Assembly (NCBI GenBank): GCA_030268105.1
Contig: BSDZ01000112.1
Coordinates: 434,001-498,000, forward strand
DNA from: Volvox africanus
Taxonomy: Eukaryota; Chlorophyta; Chlorophyceae; Chlamydomonadales; Volvocaceae
Length of the DNA stretch: 64,000 bases
Direction: 5' to 3'
The notes below the pieces were generated by a model. It made no database searches and was not told the origin of the DNA. It saw nothing but the letters and a program-made list of their open reading frames with translations. Position numbers and translations under genes: made by a program. Below, piece after piece: positions 1 through 12,521 of this stretch; within the stretch, counting starts at the first letter, position 1; each line of letters begins with the position of its first letter.

Positions 1-1476
1 GGCGGCGCCGCCAACGTCGACGTCGACATCAATGCCGACGTCATGTCCACTGAGTTGAAGCGCCTGCGTAAGGCCCTTAAGAATGCAGGCTGTAACCACA
101 CCAGGGTCGGTCCATTGGCAGCATTGGCCCATCTGGTGCTACTGCCGGCTCCTCTGTTGCCGCCGGCGGCGGTGGGACGGCAGCCTGACTTCGTACGGCA
201 GCCGATGGGAATGGACGAGACCGGCTTCAGTTGGGCGGCGGTGGACGTTTCTCTGGTAGTTCACCGGTGAGTATCGCTCCGGCTGCGTGTGGGTACTTAC
301 TTTCCTGTCTTGCCGAATCATCTGGATATCCTGGATATGGAGACGTTTAAGGAAAACGCCGAGGCAGTTTCTCATTTCCTTCGTTTCCATGTCTTTATCA
401 CAAAAGTTAAATACTGTACTTATATTCCCTTTTTATAGGAATTGAGAGCTTAGAGATTTTAAAGGGGTAAAATGGTTTTGGTATTTCTTGCATAAACCCT
501 GTCAATTTAATTCTATTTTATTATTTTTTATTTTATTCTAAACTTGGTTTATTTTAAATTGTAAACCTTCCGAATCTCTTGATGCACGGTCCTGCTGGAT
601 CGTGTCGTACCGTCCTACGGCAGGTGTCTGAGCCATCGAGTTCAGACACTACACGAGCGTCTGCTGCGGCGCCGCCATGACTGTCCGCTGTACGGCAACG
701 CGGATCGGCGTGGGTCGGGGGGGGCGAAGTACACCAGGCAAACGGCTGGAGGGGCGGCGGCGGTGGCGGCGATGACAATGACGGGCGATGCCGAGGGAGA
801 TACAGACACCGCGATGCCGGAAGAAAGGGAGGAGCGCGAAGTGCGCGTGCTGGCGAATCTTATACTGGCACCCATATCGCCAAGAGCTGCAGCAGTAGCG
901 GGCTGTTGCGGCAGCAGCAGCAGGGGTCGCAATAGCATCCCAGCGGCGTCACAGATTTTGGATGACGGTGGCGGCGGCGGGTCTAGCTCTGCCGCCGTCG
1001 CCACGCCGTACACTGTGTCGGTATGGGGCGATATAATGGCGCTTATGGGCAGCATAGGGCCCTGGGCGGAACGTACGGCGCTGGAGGAGGTGCTACAGCT
1101 GGCCTTGGGGGCGGCGTGCGGTTGTGGCGCGCCGCCATTCACTGGCCACGATGGGGCCCGCATGCTCCGGCCGCTACAGCCGGTCAGCGCCTGCAGCTTG
1201 CAACTACTAGAATTTCAGAGCCTAGCCGGTGTACGACAGTCACTGCCGTACGCTTGGATGACGGCAGTCTCGGGCGTATTGCACGGCTTGGTTTTGGAGG
1301 TACGACAGCTGAAGGTCGTGACGAACGGGATGGCATTTGCCGGTGAAGTGCTAGAGGGCGCCAACGATGCGGCGGGCGCGGCGGAAACGGCGAATGGTTC
1401 GAGTACAGCGCAAGGCAGCTCAAAGAAAAAAGTGAGGAAGTCCGGATCTTCAAGGCCAGCGAGTGTTGACGGCACC

Positions 1477-1507
<31 letters not shown>

Positions 1508-4500
1508 ACGTCGCGGCCATTGTGGCACGGTTGGATGAGTTCCTAGTTGTGGCGGCGGTGTCCAGGGCCCTAAGGGGGCACGACAGCAACGGGGATGAAG
1601 ACCATGACAGCGACGACATCGGTGGCGGCGACAGCGACGACGGGAAGAGGGAGAAGTCCCTCCGCGGGCTTTTGCGCCAGCAGTTGGAGTTGTTGGAGGC
1701 CGTTGGGACGAAGGTGGGCGTCGGCGACGACGACATGACAGTCACCTCTTGTGAGGGTGTGGTAGGTGCAAACGGCGGCGGTGACGGTGAGGTTGGCGGT
1801 GGCGGCATCGCAGCCACCGCAACGACGTTGTGTGCCCTTCTGACCCTGATGTACGACAAGCTCTACGTGGAACTCAACACGTCGCGTAAGGCCCGAAAGG
1901 GCGTTGCACAGCAAATGGTCGCGGCAACCGCCGCCGTCGTGGACCTGTTGCTGCTCCTCCGCCTGCAGGCGCCGGTTTCAGTCAGCGGTTCTCAGTTAGA
2001 GCCACGGCGGTTAGCGGTGCAAGCGGAAGGATTCCGACACCAGCGGATGCTGCAACGGAGTAAACGTGAGTTGTTGGGCGTTGCCCTAGCATGTCTGCGT
2101 GCTTGGAAGCGTATTAGCGCTACTTACAGCAGCGCCAACAGCGTCGGCGAGGCCATGGGCCTCCCCGGCGGCGACGGCGACGGTGACGGCGACGACTTAG
2201 ACGCGGCGGCGGACCTTGGGGACGACCCGTTGGTCGCCTGGATGGTACGGGCGTGTCAGTTTTTAGTGGCGGAGGCGGAAGAGCTCGAAGGCGGCGGCGG
2301 CGCGATTGCCGCTGTCGTAAGAACAAGCTCCCCGACGGAGCCGTTGATGCTAAGCGTGGTGTTGGTGTACGACTGTGGGCAGCTCATGACAACGTTGCTG
2401 GCGGCGGTTGGCGAGGCTGGGGCCTCCGACTCCCGTCAACTGTCCAAAACGCAGTGCCTGTACGACAGAGTTGAGGTCGTTGAAACGGCGGTCATTGCCC
2501 GCCTAAAATTCGCATGTCGCTTGCTTAGCCAAGCGAAAAGCGCTTCCACACCCGCCACTATGGCTTTACTATGCCGCTTGAGTTTTGCTGCCACCGTGGG
2601 GGCGGCGGCGGCGATGGCAGGAGCAGCAGCGGCCGCCGGTAGCGGCAGCGGCTGTATCACTTCTCAGGCCGTACATAAGGCGCTGTCCCGTTTGGCGGCA
2701 CGATCGGAAAGGCTGCTAAGCGCGGAAGTGATTGGCGCCGCTGCGGATGAAAGTGCTACGGTGGCGGCGGCGGCGGCAGCTACGGTGGCGTACGGCAGAG
2801 TACGATCAGAAGCGGCAGCGGCGTTGCGTTCTCTGCATTCCTTGCGAGCGGCACTCAGCCTGGTCGGCTGCCAGGGGCAAGTAATGCAACTGACCGGCAC
2901 GGCGGTTGTAGCCAATGGGGGTCTCGGCACTGCTGCCGCCGCTGTACGGAAGAAGAAGTCGGTCGACATGATAGACGGTAGCGTCCAGGCGGCGGCGGCG
3001 GACGCAGATGGTACGGCAGCATCCCAACTGCCGTTCGACGTCACGGCCCTGCCAAAGCTCACGCTCCGAGCAAGCCGTTGGATAGGGGCGGAGCGGCGGC
3101 TTTACGACATGTTTGCCGTCGGAGGTGGCGGCAGCGGCGGTGGCAGTCATGAGGCAGCAGTTGCAGCCGATCCTTTGGAGCACTGCGTGACGCTGATGTA
3201 CGGCATAGCAGGTTGGCTGCCAGGTTTGGGCCGCAGTAATGGTGGCGGTGGTAGCTCTCAAACGGCTGGCGGGCCGAATGCACGGTCAGACGAACTACTG
3301 TCGCTTCTGGTTGCGGTACAGCAGGCGCTGCTGCTGATTACGGCGCCGTCAGAACGGTTCTGCTATTCAAGGTGTGCAGCCTCGCACGTCCCGTCCCTGG
3401 GCCCGACTGTCGTACTGCTAGCGCAAACCACAAAATCACAGAACTCCTGCTCTTGGATGATTTCTCAGTGGATGTGGATGTTGTTAGTTGGATGCGCAAC
3501 AAGCCAAAAAGGATGACCGGATCCTGTACGGCAATAAGAATGGACGGCTATTACTAATTAGGCGATGTCGTGTTACACTTAAGCCGGCGGCGGACCAAGT
3601 GATCAATTGATTCGGGCCGTTCCTCTTCCTCGCGGGAACCGCCAATCTGGATACTCAAAAAAGGTGTCTATGAGGAAGCTGTCTCAAGGGCTACAGGACG
3701 CTATCTGTGGCCGAATCTCTCGATATACTTGCGGTCCACGAAATCCCTGGATTTGTGAATTGGACTTGTGAATTCGTAAGCGTGCCCTATATAACATTTC
3801 CATTGTCGTACGTGCATACGTACGGATCTTCGTCGTACACTTCCTCCTTCTCCGCAGGACGACCAACCTTTGGGGCGTCTTGCTGGCGGATTTGCGCCCC
3901 GGGGGTGAGAGTAGAATGTATCCGTGGGTTTTTTTACGATGATGATGTTTTTGCTTCCCATAAGGTTTCAGAATCACCACCACAACCATCATCATCATCA
4001 TCATTATTATACTTATTATTGCCGCCGCTGTTATTACCTATTATAGTAACCATAGATAATATCTCTTAGTTGTTTATCTTTTTAGGCAGTTTTATTGATT
4101 TAGTTTTAGGTACTTAATTTCGCAATATCTGTTTGTCGTACTTTCACTTCCTACTGTAAATGCCAGTAGTGTAAGGCCCTTAGGAATTTTCGCCGTCGGT
4201 AATCGATTTCTTTTAGCTACGACCCTTTCCTTCCTTAGCATGTTAAGTAATAACCCCATGATTATCTAAAAGCATGATTATTATTCATCACTCTTTTACC
4301 AACTTAACTCCTCCGTGCCTGAGATTTAAACGGAGGATTCTTGTTTCCCTTATTTCCTGCTGCCTCCTTCAGGCGCTGCATACCAGTCGCGTCGCAGTTT
4401 GCTCGAGTGCTTCAGGTGCGTCCCTTGGTTCACCGCGTGTCCCGTGGGCCAGTGTACGTCCCGGGACATCTTGTGTGTGTCCCATGGGTCCAGAGTCCGA

Positions 4501-6123
4501 GTCCTTAGGGCGCTCATGTGCCCCGCGGGTTCCCTCTTGCATTGGGATCCGTTTGGATTTGTTATCGGTTGGAGTTCGTTAATATCTGTCAGGATCTGGT
4601 TAATATCTGCTAGGATCATATTCGTTGGGGTTTAATCAGGTCTCGTGGGCTGTACTTCCTAGTACGGCATATTGAATGTGGGCCTTATCCTGTTTGTGTA
4701 CCTCAGAGCGACTCTGGCTCGTTGCAATCGAAGCCAAGTTGGGGCCTTGTTACGTGGATTGGTGCACGACCTCCGGGAAGGCGAGGTGCAGCCCGAGCAG
4801 CTCATACCGCGGCTACACTGCCTGCTGGTCGCCCTGGAGTGCCTGTCAGGCCCAAGGGTTACGAAGCTCCTGGGGGCGTATGGCGCTAAGGTGACGGCGA
4901 CGCTGACGGAGCTGCTGATGGCAGTGGCAAAACGTTCGCACGTCGCTGATGCCGCCGTCGCCGCCAATGTGATGAACAACTCCGAAACCGCCTGGGGCCC
5001 CATCGCTCTCTCGAGCGCCACCACCACCGCTACCGCCACCTCCACCGCTATCGGTGCGGCGGATGCGAGGTGGATCTACGGCACTTGGGGCACGAGAGCG
5101 GCAGTTGAAGCGGTCCTGTGTAGTACATTGAGGTGTCTTCAATCGATTGCAGCGCGGGAAGTGACATTTCAGTTAACGCCGCCGGCGCTGACGGGCCTTA
5201 TGTCAGCTGTAATTTCCCTTGCGTCATGTCCTCTGTTGATGCCCACGCCGCTGCTCACGACTGCCACCACCGCGCCGGCGGCAGCGCCGGCTGCCTCCGC
5301 CGCCGTCTGTGCAGTCGCCAGACAAACCGACGGAGGCGGAGCTGGCGGCAATACCGGACAAGATCTGTACTACATGCACGCTGCATGTAGCGGTCTTATC
5401 GCCGCCCTCGTACGACATCACGAAGGTGTCGTACGGCACTGTGCAGCGTTGGTGGTCATCAGCTGCCGGGAGCTGCTTTTGCGGCTGACGGCGTGGGCAT
5501 CTGAGCTGCGGACCGCACAGCGGCAGCTGCAGCTGCGTAGCTCGGTCGGGCTGCCATCGGTAGAAGTGGAAGCAGCGGCGGCGGCGGCATTAGCAGTCGC
5601 AGATGACGGTTTGGAGCGTTGCGCCGAAGCATTAGCGCGTGTGTACGAAGCGGTTTCGGAGCACCCCAAAACGTTAGGCAAGTACGCTCCTCACATAATT
5701 GCAGATTACATAATTCACGCGGCGACTCCACTGCCCTCCATGGCATTAATACTGCACGTAAACGACGGTGGAGATGCATGGGGTGGCGACGCCGTGACAG
5801 CGTCAGGAGCTGACGACGGCAGAGGTGGCGGAGGCAGCAGCGATGACCCCGCTTACTATGCGTTAGCCTCCGGCGGCGGCAGTAGCATCATCGCCGGTGT
5901 GGATGCGATGCTACTGCCGCGGTCAGCTCATGAGGCCTTGAGGCATGGGGTTTATAACCTGATGGGGTGCCTGGAGCCACAACAGCTACAGCACTTGCAT
6001 ATGGCGTTGGGTGTAGCAGGCGGGGAGGCGGCGGGTGCTGGCAGGGGAGCCACAAGGCGAGCCGCTCTAGCACAGCTGCGGAAAGACTACGAAACCCTTC
6101 ACCGATACACCGGGAAGGTCTAA
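1..6123 (+). CDS. Large Ala/Gly-rich helical protein, unknown family (5' partial)
   Basis: I do not recognise the family. Three exons join in phase: 1-266 (open at the window edge), 624-3371 and 4707-6123, giving at least 1476 residues and ending in TAA. The donor CACCG^GTGAGT, acceptors TACGGCAG and CCTCAG, and the donor TTCAAG^GTGTGC are all usable, and the joins at 266/624 and 3371/4707 each complete a split codon without a stop. The product is rich in Ala and Gly runs coded by GCG/GGC repeats, with acidic Asp/Gly stretches (around 1590-1650 and 2165-2220). Between them lie amphipathic Leu/Ala-rich helices such as LLRGLVHDL and HCLLVALECL, as in an armadillo/HEAT-like or organellar helical-repeat protein, but I see no RAP domain, OPR or PPR signature and no catalytic motif. 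The N-terminus, and so any targeting peptide, is outside the window. The long reading frames on the minus strand of the middle exon are shadows of the GC-rich coding. The exon structure is fairly sure; function is unknown. Confidence 0.72.
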
Positions 6124-6176
6124 TGCGCGTGAAAAGATGACCGTTGCTTCAAAGATAATGTTTTTCTTTAAAGCCT

Positions 6177-6181
6177 TGTAA
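6177..6181 (+). terminator. Poly(A) signal TGTAA of the first gene
   Basis: TGTAA, the usual volvocine polyadenylation signal, lies 54 nt after the TAA stop of the large Ala/Gly-rich gene. Confidence 0.6.
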
Positions 6182-8022
6182 AAGTTGAATGAAGTGACTG
6201 AAGCGATATGTAAGCAAGAGTAAACCGATGACCGGAAGGTTCTTGCAAGGTGCGTGTACGACAGTTGATGTGCCTTGATAACGAACTAACGACCACAATC
6301 AGGGATAGAGCTAGCCAACGACAATAACTAATAATCATAAAAAGCAGGAGGGTATAGCTAGGTGGCCGAATGGCATCAATCTGCCAATATAGGTGTGACA
6401 GTCAGGTGGCGAAGGTGGGGCGAGAAAGTATTCTACTACTGCAAGATTGGATTGTAGATATGGATCGAGAAATTTAGTAGAGAAGCATTCTAGGTCTTCT
6501 GGAAACGAGAAGGTCAATGAAATGTTACGATCCTCATGTGCCGAAGCCCCAATGAAATTTAGCCCTTATTGCCTTCACTGCCCGCTACAAAGCGTGGTAC
6601 TCCTGAGAGAAATAGTGGCTATGACTGGGGACCAGTTTCCCAATGCTCTGGTCCATGTTACGCGCGTTACCCTTCCCCATCACATACCCATACAGACTTG
6701 CACGCATGACCATACACATGCCCTTCTTCCACTGGTGGTGCCTCAGTACCCGGATATATCCCATATCAATCAGTGTGAGACGTATAATGAGTGCGAGTGG
6801 TATGTACTTTCGTATATCTGCAATGTGCAGCAATATTGCACTGATACTTCGGCGCCTGCCATTGGAATAAACCTGCTATCCCGCGATTCAGTCGTCTACT
6901 AAAAACATCATGCAAATCGCTCCACAGGGTACGTCTCTCTACAGCTGAACTCGCATGCTCGTCTAGCAGCAGAGAGCCGTACCCTGTCTCAGTCTTGGCA
7001 GTATATCTCTCATACACTGCCTGATCCGTGAGATAAGTACTCCATACACACGTGGAGGCATGACCATACACATGAGCATTCCCTTGGGATTCATCCCTCG
7101 TGGCAACTAAGTCCACTGGACGTACGTGGTAAGAGCTGATTGAGAGAGACGAACTGGACTACCCCTTGGACGAACTCTATTGGGTACTGATGGGAATGAC
7201 CGCGGAACCCTCATCGACGATGTCAACGGAGATAGGTGGGTGACAGGGTGAGTGATAAGGCGCCACAATACGTCTCAGATGAGGAGTGTTCGTTTGGTGG
7301 CCCTCGGACCAATGGGCAATCAAAGGGTTACTTGTACGGAGACGGGAGACCCTGCGTTTCATCAATATTTCAAACCTAGCAGTTACAGATGAATGCTTTT
7401 TTCATGTGTAGTATTGCGGCAAGAGAAAAAGTTATTACCGAACTCCTGTCGTATCGCTATTCGGATTGGACGGAATCAGATGAGATCTGCTCTGAACGGG
7501 CTTATTGCACGTTGCCCGCGGAATGCTTGCGATTTGTAATACCCAGAAAAAAGATATGACATAACTGTAGCAGATTCACGCATTTTGTTGGCGTGCTGCA
7601 TATATTTCGTTCATGGGGCGAGGCGTTGGGCCCCATACCTAGAGAGTGGGAGTAGGTAGGAAGGCGGCCCTATGGGGACTCGCTAATTCCTTCAAGCAAA
7701 CAAATTTCCATAGATGTAATCAGCTCAGAACAAAACAAAACAGAAGGCAGCTTTGCCACATAGGGTTGCTGAGTCAATGACCGACTATTAATTCAGCCAA
7801 GCCTTCGTTAGAGGCAGCGCATAACTGGTTTAGTCCGAAACAATGCCAACGATTATACAACTGATATGCCAAGAGACACGGAATGCGAATTGGACGCAGA
7901 ACGTATGCAAATTCCGTACGACAGGATGATGTGGCTGTTATAGTTGACAGCTTGTAATGGTACCCAATTCCCGCATATAATTGGCTCAAGTTTCACATCC
8001 ATTTTCAGGGGCCACAATCAAT
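6182..8022. other. Gene-free interval
   Basis: No convincing gene. A 17-nt string, gcatgaccatacacatg, occurs at 6704-6720 and again at 7058-7074, so part of this stretch may be an old repeat. A minus-strand open frame at 6766-7116 reads smoothly but has no recognisable domain. The right end should hold the promoter and 5' UTR of the lumen-protein gene. Confidence 0.5.
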
Positions 8023-11000
8023 ATGTTGCCATCCACGCCCGCGCTTCGGGCGTCTGCACATTGCCATGCCAAGCCTTTCCACGCCGTGTCTCCAGCATCA
8101 GCATCTCAAAGAGTAATACGGTGCTTTGCAGTAAAAAACATAAATAATCACCAAGAGTCTAATTCTAGGGCTGGGGTCATTGCAAAGCGTCTAGCTCATG
8201 CGGCCGTGGCAGGACTGGCTACATTTTCAGTGCTGACCTCAGGTGGGAACCTTCCTGGTCATCGTCTATCATAATACAGTGTTCTGATGAATAAGCCTTT
8301 GTGAAGAAGCAAGCGTCGTTATTGTTGATACCCAGGCACCTCTAGTCCTGCCTTGACCTGTTTATGAAATAGCAACACCGATTATAATTTATTATTGCAT
8401 CTGGAGTGGCTCGGAAAGTTCACCCCTTAAACCCGGGCCTGCTCCGATGATTTTTTAGAGCTCAACGCTGTAAATACGTGCTTAACATATCTTACGCCGC
8501 TAGTAAGGGACTTCAATCGCACGTATTGGCGATACTGCTGAACCACGTATTGAGAACGAAAGGGTCTTCATCTGGCTCGGAGATCTGGACTCCTCCTTTG
8601 CCCTCACGACTTGTTCCATGCCTCCCCAGCTACCCATCCTGACGGGCACCTTATCGCTCCCTGTATCTCATCACTCCCCGTACCACCCTCCCCGCGGTCC
8701 CCGCAGGGGCTTGGGCTAGGCCGCAGGGCGTCAACCGGCCGGAGCTGCTACCTAAGGGCGAGCCCACCGTCGTCATTGACGTGGCTGGCTTCCTCACACC
8801 CTCGGAGGTGTGTATCTGACACATCTTATGTGTGCGTGTGTGTGTGTGCGGTGGGCTAGTAAGTAATTTTCATATCAATTTACATTGCTATGATGATTTC
8901 TCAATATTAGCATGGTCATGATTTAATTTCTTAGGTTTTCTCGGTTTAAGGTTACTAAATTATTATGGAAGAATGAATATGGCAAGATATCATGATTGCC
9001 TTCGGGACTGCCATAACCCGATTGCGATCTAGCCAGCAACCCAACGCGAAGCGCAGCAGGGTGGAACTGCACTCTTGGCCTTTGAAAGCTTGAAGCTTGG
9101 TTTCGGGGCGTTGCTGACCCGTGTTGCTGAAATAAAATCCTCACGTCGCAACGTACAGCGTGTACCCTCTAGGAGGCGGTCTCTTCGTTCCATTCAGTCT
9201 TTCGTCACCATGGTGGTTTCACAACTGGCTACGGCCCGACACGTGTGCGTGCCGCCCCTCGGTCGGTCGGTTGGTCGGTCGGTCGGTCGGTCGGTGTGAC
9301 AGGAGAAACGGATCGCATCCGAGGTAGCCGCCCTGGAGCAGGACACGGGATTCAAGCTGAGGGTGCTCGCACAGAACTACCCGGAGACACCCGGTGAGGG
9401 GAGGGGAGGGGTTTCCCTCGATGGAGGGGTAGAGGGGATGGAGGGAAGGGAAACGAGATTGGTAATAGAGCTCCGTGCGTGTTGTACGAATCCTACTGTC
9501 CTGGCTAGAGCAGTGTGAAATTAAAAGGCCCAGGAGGTGTTTGTTTGTATCTGAATATAAATCTGGATCTGAATCTAAATCTGATAGGAGAGAAAAGGTG
9601 TCAGCTGTTCGGCGAACCAGCCATTCGATAACGTATTTCTCCCCCCGTCCCCCACAAGCCATAAGTGGGCGCCGCAAGTCATCCCCTCCCACGCTCGGCA
9701 TTGCAATACTGTTAGAACGGAAAGCGCCCCCATGTCAGGGTATTACACTTTTCTTCCTTCTCATCTCTATATACATGTATCGCTCATCTCAACAAACACA
9801 CACCCGCGCCAAGCCAAGCCAAGTCATCGGCGAGTACGTGAAGGGCCTGAGTGTGTCCCTCCCCCTCTCGTGTGGCACCCCCCCCCGCCGGGGTAACCCC
9901 CCTAAGGCCTCGCTATCCGGGAGTACTGGGGAGTGGATGACAACACCGTGGTGTTTGTCGCCGACCCCTCCTTCGGCGACATCCTCAACTTCAACGTGGG
10001 GGCGGGAATTGACCTGGAGGTGCCCCGGGTGAGAAATGCAATATATATATATATATACCCTATATATATATACCCTATATATATATACTCATACGTACAA
10101 TATATATATATATATACGTAGGACGAGCGTCCATGGTTCTGGAGCTGGGCAGCTCATGGCTAGCTTGGCACATGGCCATTTTGCGTATGCGCGGGGGGAC
10201 TGTATTTGAACATGGCATCCTTAAGAATGCGGACGGAAGGGGGGGTGCAGTGCTGGGCGGTGCGCTGGTTACCACATGACTTCTGCCAGTACGGAGGGGT
10301 GTTGGGTTTTATCTCCTTCCCTCCTCCCGGGGGCGGGGAGCATCCTCTGCGGCTCATTATGATGTTCTGAGGTTCTTGGAAACCCAAAAGTGATGATGCT
10401 AATGATACAGTTCAAGACTCACCAAGGAAATGCGGAGTGAGGGCGAATAGACGGGGCCTGATACTGCTGTTGAGTACCACCACCACCACTACCCACCACC
10501 ATCATTACCATCCGCTGATAGAACCCGCTGGGGCAATCGGGGAGCAAATCGTGTCTGGCCCGCTGGCTTTACCCTGTATTGGGGCCAATAGATCATTCAT
10601 AAGACCCTCTGACTCTCCACTGCTGCTGGACTGTCGTTGTGACACTCTGCTGCCGCCATTGCCATGGCCACTGCCATTGCAAATGAAGAGCTTCTGGGGC
10701 CGTCTGGCGGGCAAGGTGCGGAGGGCCTGCCTGTCTGTCTGTCTGTCTAGGTTTAGATTCCGCCAATAGTGGGCTTGTGGGGGGAGAGGGCATGGGGGAG
10801 GTGTTGACCAACTACGAGAGCGCAACAATAGGACGGAGCCACGTCTGCATCGCTAAATAGCGCTTCGTGCTTTTGCTGGTATTTACCTGCCCCAGCCCTG
10901 GCTGAGAGGGATCTGGTTTACCTTTACCTGGGTGGAGGCAGTAGTGGAGGCAATGGCAGAAAAATGTACTAAGGGTGGCTGTGAGCTGCGTCAGCTCCGT

Positions 11001-11979
11001 GTCTGTGACCGCAGACTCGTGGGGACTGTGTGAATGAACGAAGCCGGGTGTACGACAGGGAGGAAATTGGGATTTTTTGACACTCTAGGGAATAAGGGAT
11101 AAATGCCTATCCTGGCAACATCCCTAAGGGGGGATGCGTGTAGTACGACAAACCCAAAACCTCATATAAATTGGTTCACTTAGTCAATCCTTTCCTGTGC
11201 CGCTGCATGTACGATACGCATGTAGTACGGCAACAAATTTTATTGGCAGGAGAACGGCGAGGCGGCATCCATCCTTAACGCGGTACGTGTCGTTTCTGAT
11301 GTCATGGTACGATTCCTTAGCGGCGGTCCAGTGCGGCTCAGGTTAGCAAGAGGCGCTGGCGGGCAGTTTGCCAGTGTGCGGAGTTAGGGTTGACGTAAGG
11401 GGACGACTGTAAGTTCATGATTGGGCTGATGATAGCAATGGATGCTACTTACCTGTTTTCTGTTTTATTATTAGCCTTTCTTTTTCAACCCTGAAAATAA
11501 ATAGGCACGTGTTTCTGCTCATATGGAGTGCGGCTCTTGCTCTCCCTCCCATCTTCAGTCTCATCCTCATCCTCATCCTCGGCCCTTCCGCCCGCCAAAC
11601 GACCCAAACCTTTTCCCGCTGTTTGTATCACCAACTTTCAGAATGTCGGTAATGCATTTCGGGACTTGTCATTCGCACGTCGTCGTCACCCACGTCGCAC
11701 CCGTCCCCCGTCCCCGCTCCCGTCCTTCCTGAACAGGTATCTGCCATTGACACGTGTCTTCGGGAGGAGCCGGGAAGATTCAAATGCAGCACTGTCCAAG
11801 TAAGGTCGAGTTGGGGATCGGAATGTGGCGGGTCTGTGTGTGTGTGTGTGTGCGCGTGCGTGCGACACACCCTGATTTAATGTGTTTTGCTCATTTCCGA
11901 TTCCCTTCATTTCGACATGCAGGGCGAATTTGGCGAGCAGCCCAGCTCCGGACCTTTCGGAAAGGCATTCGGTCAGTGA
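8023..11979 (+). CDS. Thylakoid lumen 15 kDa-type protein
   Basis: Eight exons: 8023-8242, 8707-8807, 9303-9393, 9907-10028, 10689-10715, 11226-11282, 11737-11799, 11923-11979; total 738 nt, 245 residues. All introns are GT-AG. Residues 1-50 look like a chloroplast transit peptide (Ser/Ala/Arg-rich, few acids). They are followed by a Lys-Arg pair and a hydrophobic stretch [13 protein letters not shown] at about 60-72, as in lumen-targeted preproteins. The mature part carries the conserved segments [54 protein letters not shown] and [11 protein letters not shown], which I recall from the plant thylakoid lumen 15.0 kDa family, distantly related to TPM-domain proteins. Its biochemical role in the lumen is not established. 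One exon is only 27 nt. The start is the first ATG in the open frame; an upstream non-coding exon cannot be excluded. It ends tail-to-tail with the PDI gene, the stops being 543 bp apart. Confidence 0.85.
9261..9297. repeat. (TCGG)n microsatellite
   Basis: About nine TCGG units with one TTGG variant, in the second intron of the lumen-protein gene, just before the acceptor of exon 3. Confidence 0.9.
10041..10118. repeat. (TA)n microsatellite with CCC interruptions
   Basis: Runs of alternating TA broken by CCC and a short unique piece, beginning 12 nt after the donor of exon 4 of the lumen-protein gene. Confidence 0.9.
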
Positions 11980-12412
11980 CCTTACGGATGTCAGATGTGT
12001 AGAGTGGCGACGCTGCGTCACCGTTAAAGACGAGGTCCGTCTGTGTCAGCGGGTGGTCGTCAGCAGCCATGGGTACTGCGCTTCGGATCGCTATTCCTGG
12101 CTGCCCGGCCTGACCCGCCGTTCTCTTCCCACTGAGATTAAGATGGCTACGGATGGAAATGGCTGACATTTGATACGGGTGGTGTAGTAATGATTGGGCG
12201 ACTGGTATGAGGCTTTCCTTTGTTGCTCTTAACAACGACATGTGTGATCTGACTTGTATCGCGAGAGCGCAATGGAGCGGTTGCATGTTTTGCACGTTTC
12301 GCAGGTTGATGTAGGAAAGGCCGTCCTGGTCCTCCGCAGCAGTTTGCAAAAGCGGTCACATCAACCGATCGGGGACTATGACGTGTTGTTAGCTTCATGC
12401 AGCACTGCGTCC

Positions 12413-12417
12413 TTACA
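12413..12417 (-). terminator. Poly(A) signal TGTAA of the PDI gene
   Basis: The plus strand reads TTACA, i.e. TGTAA on the minus strand, 105 nt past the PDI stop codon. Confidence 0.55.
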
Positions 12418-12521
12418 AAAGGGCTATACAAAGTGACAGTCTCCATGATGTGTCCGCGGGCGTCTCCTGCAGCGAAAGGCTGAGAGCTGGATACGCAACG
12501 TTCCTCCGTGACTCTTTTCAA

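Noticed and set aside
9814..9850. Possible exon of the lumen-protein gene at GTCATCGGCGAGTACGTGAAG
   Set aside because: The conserved protein joins PETPG directly to LAIREYW at 9907; inserting this piece breaks the family alignment and phase.
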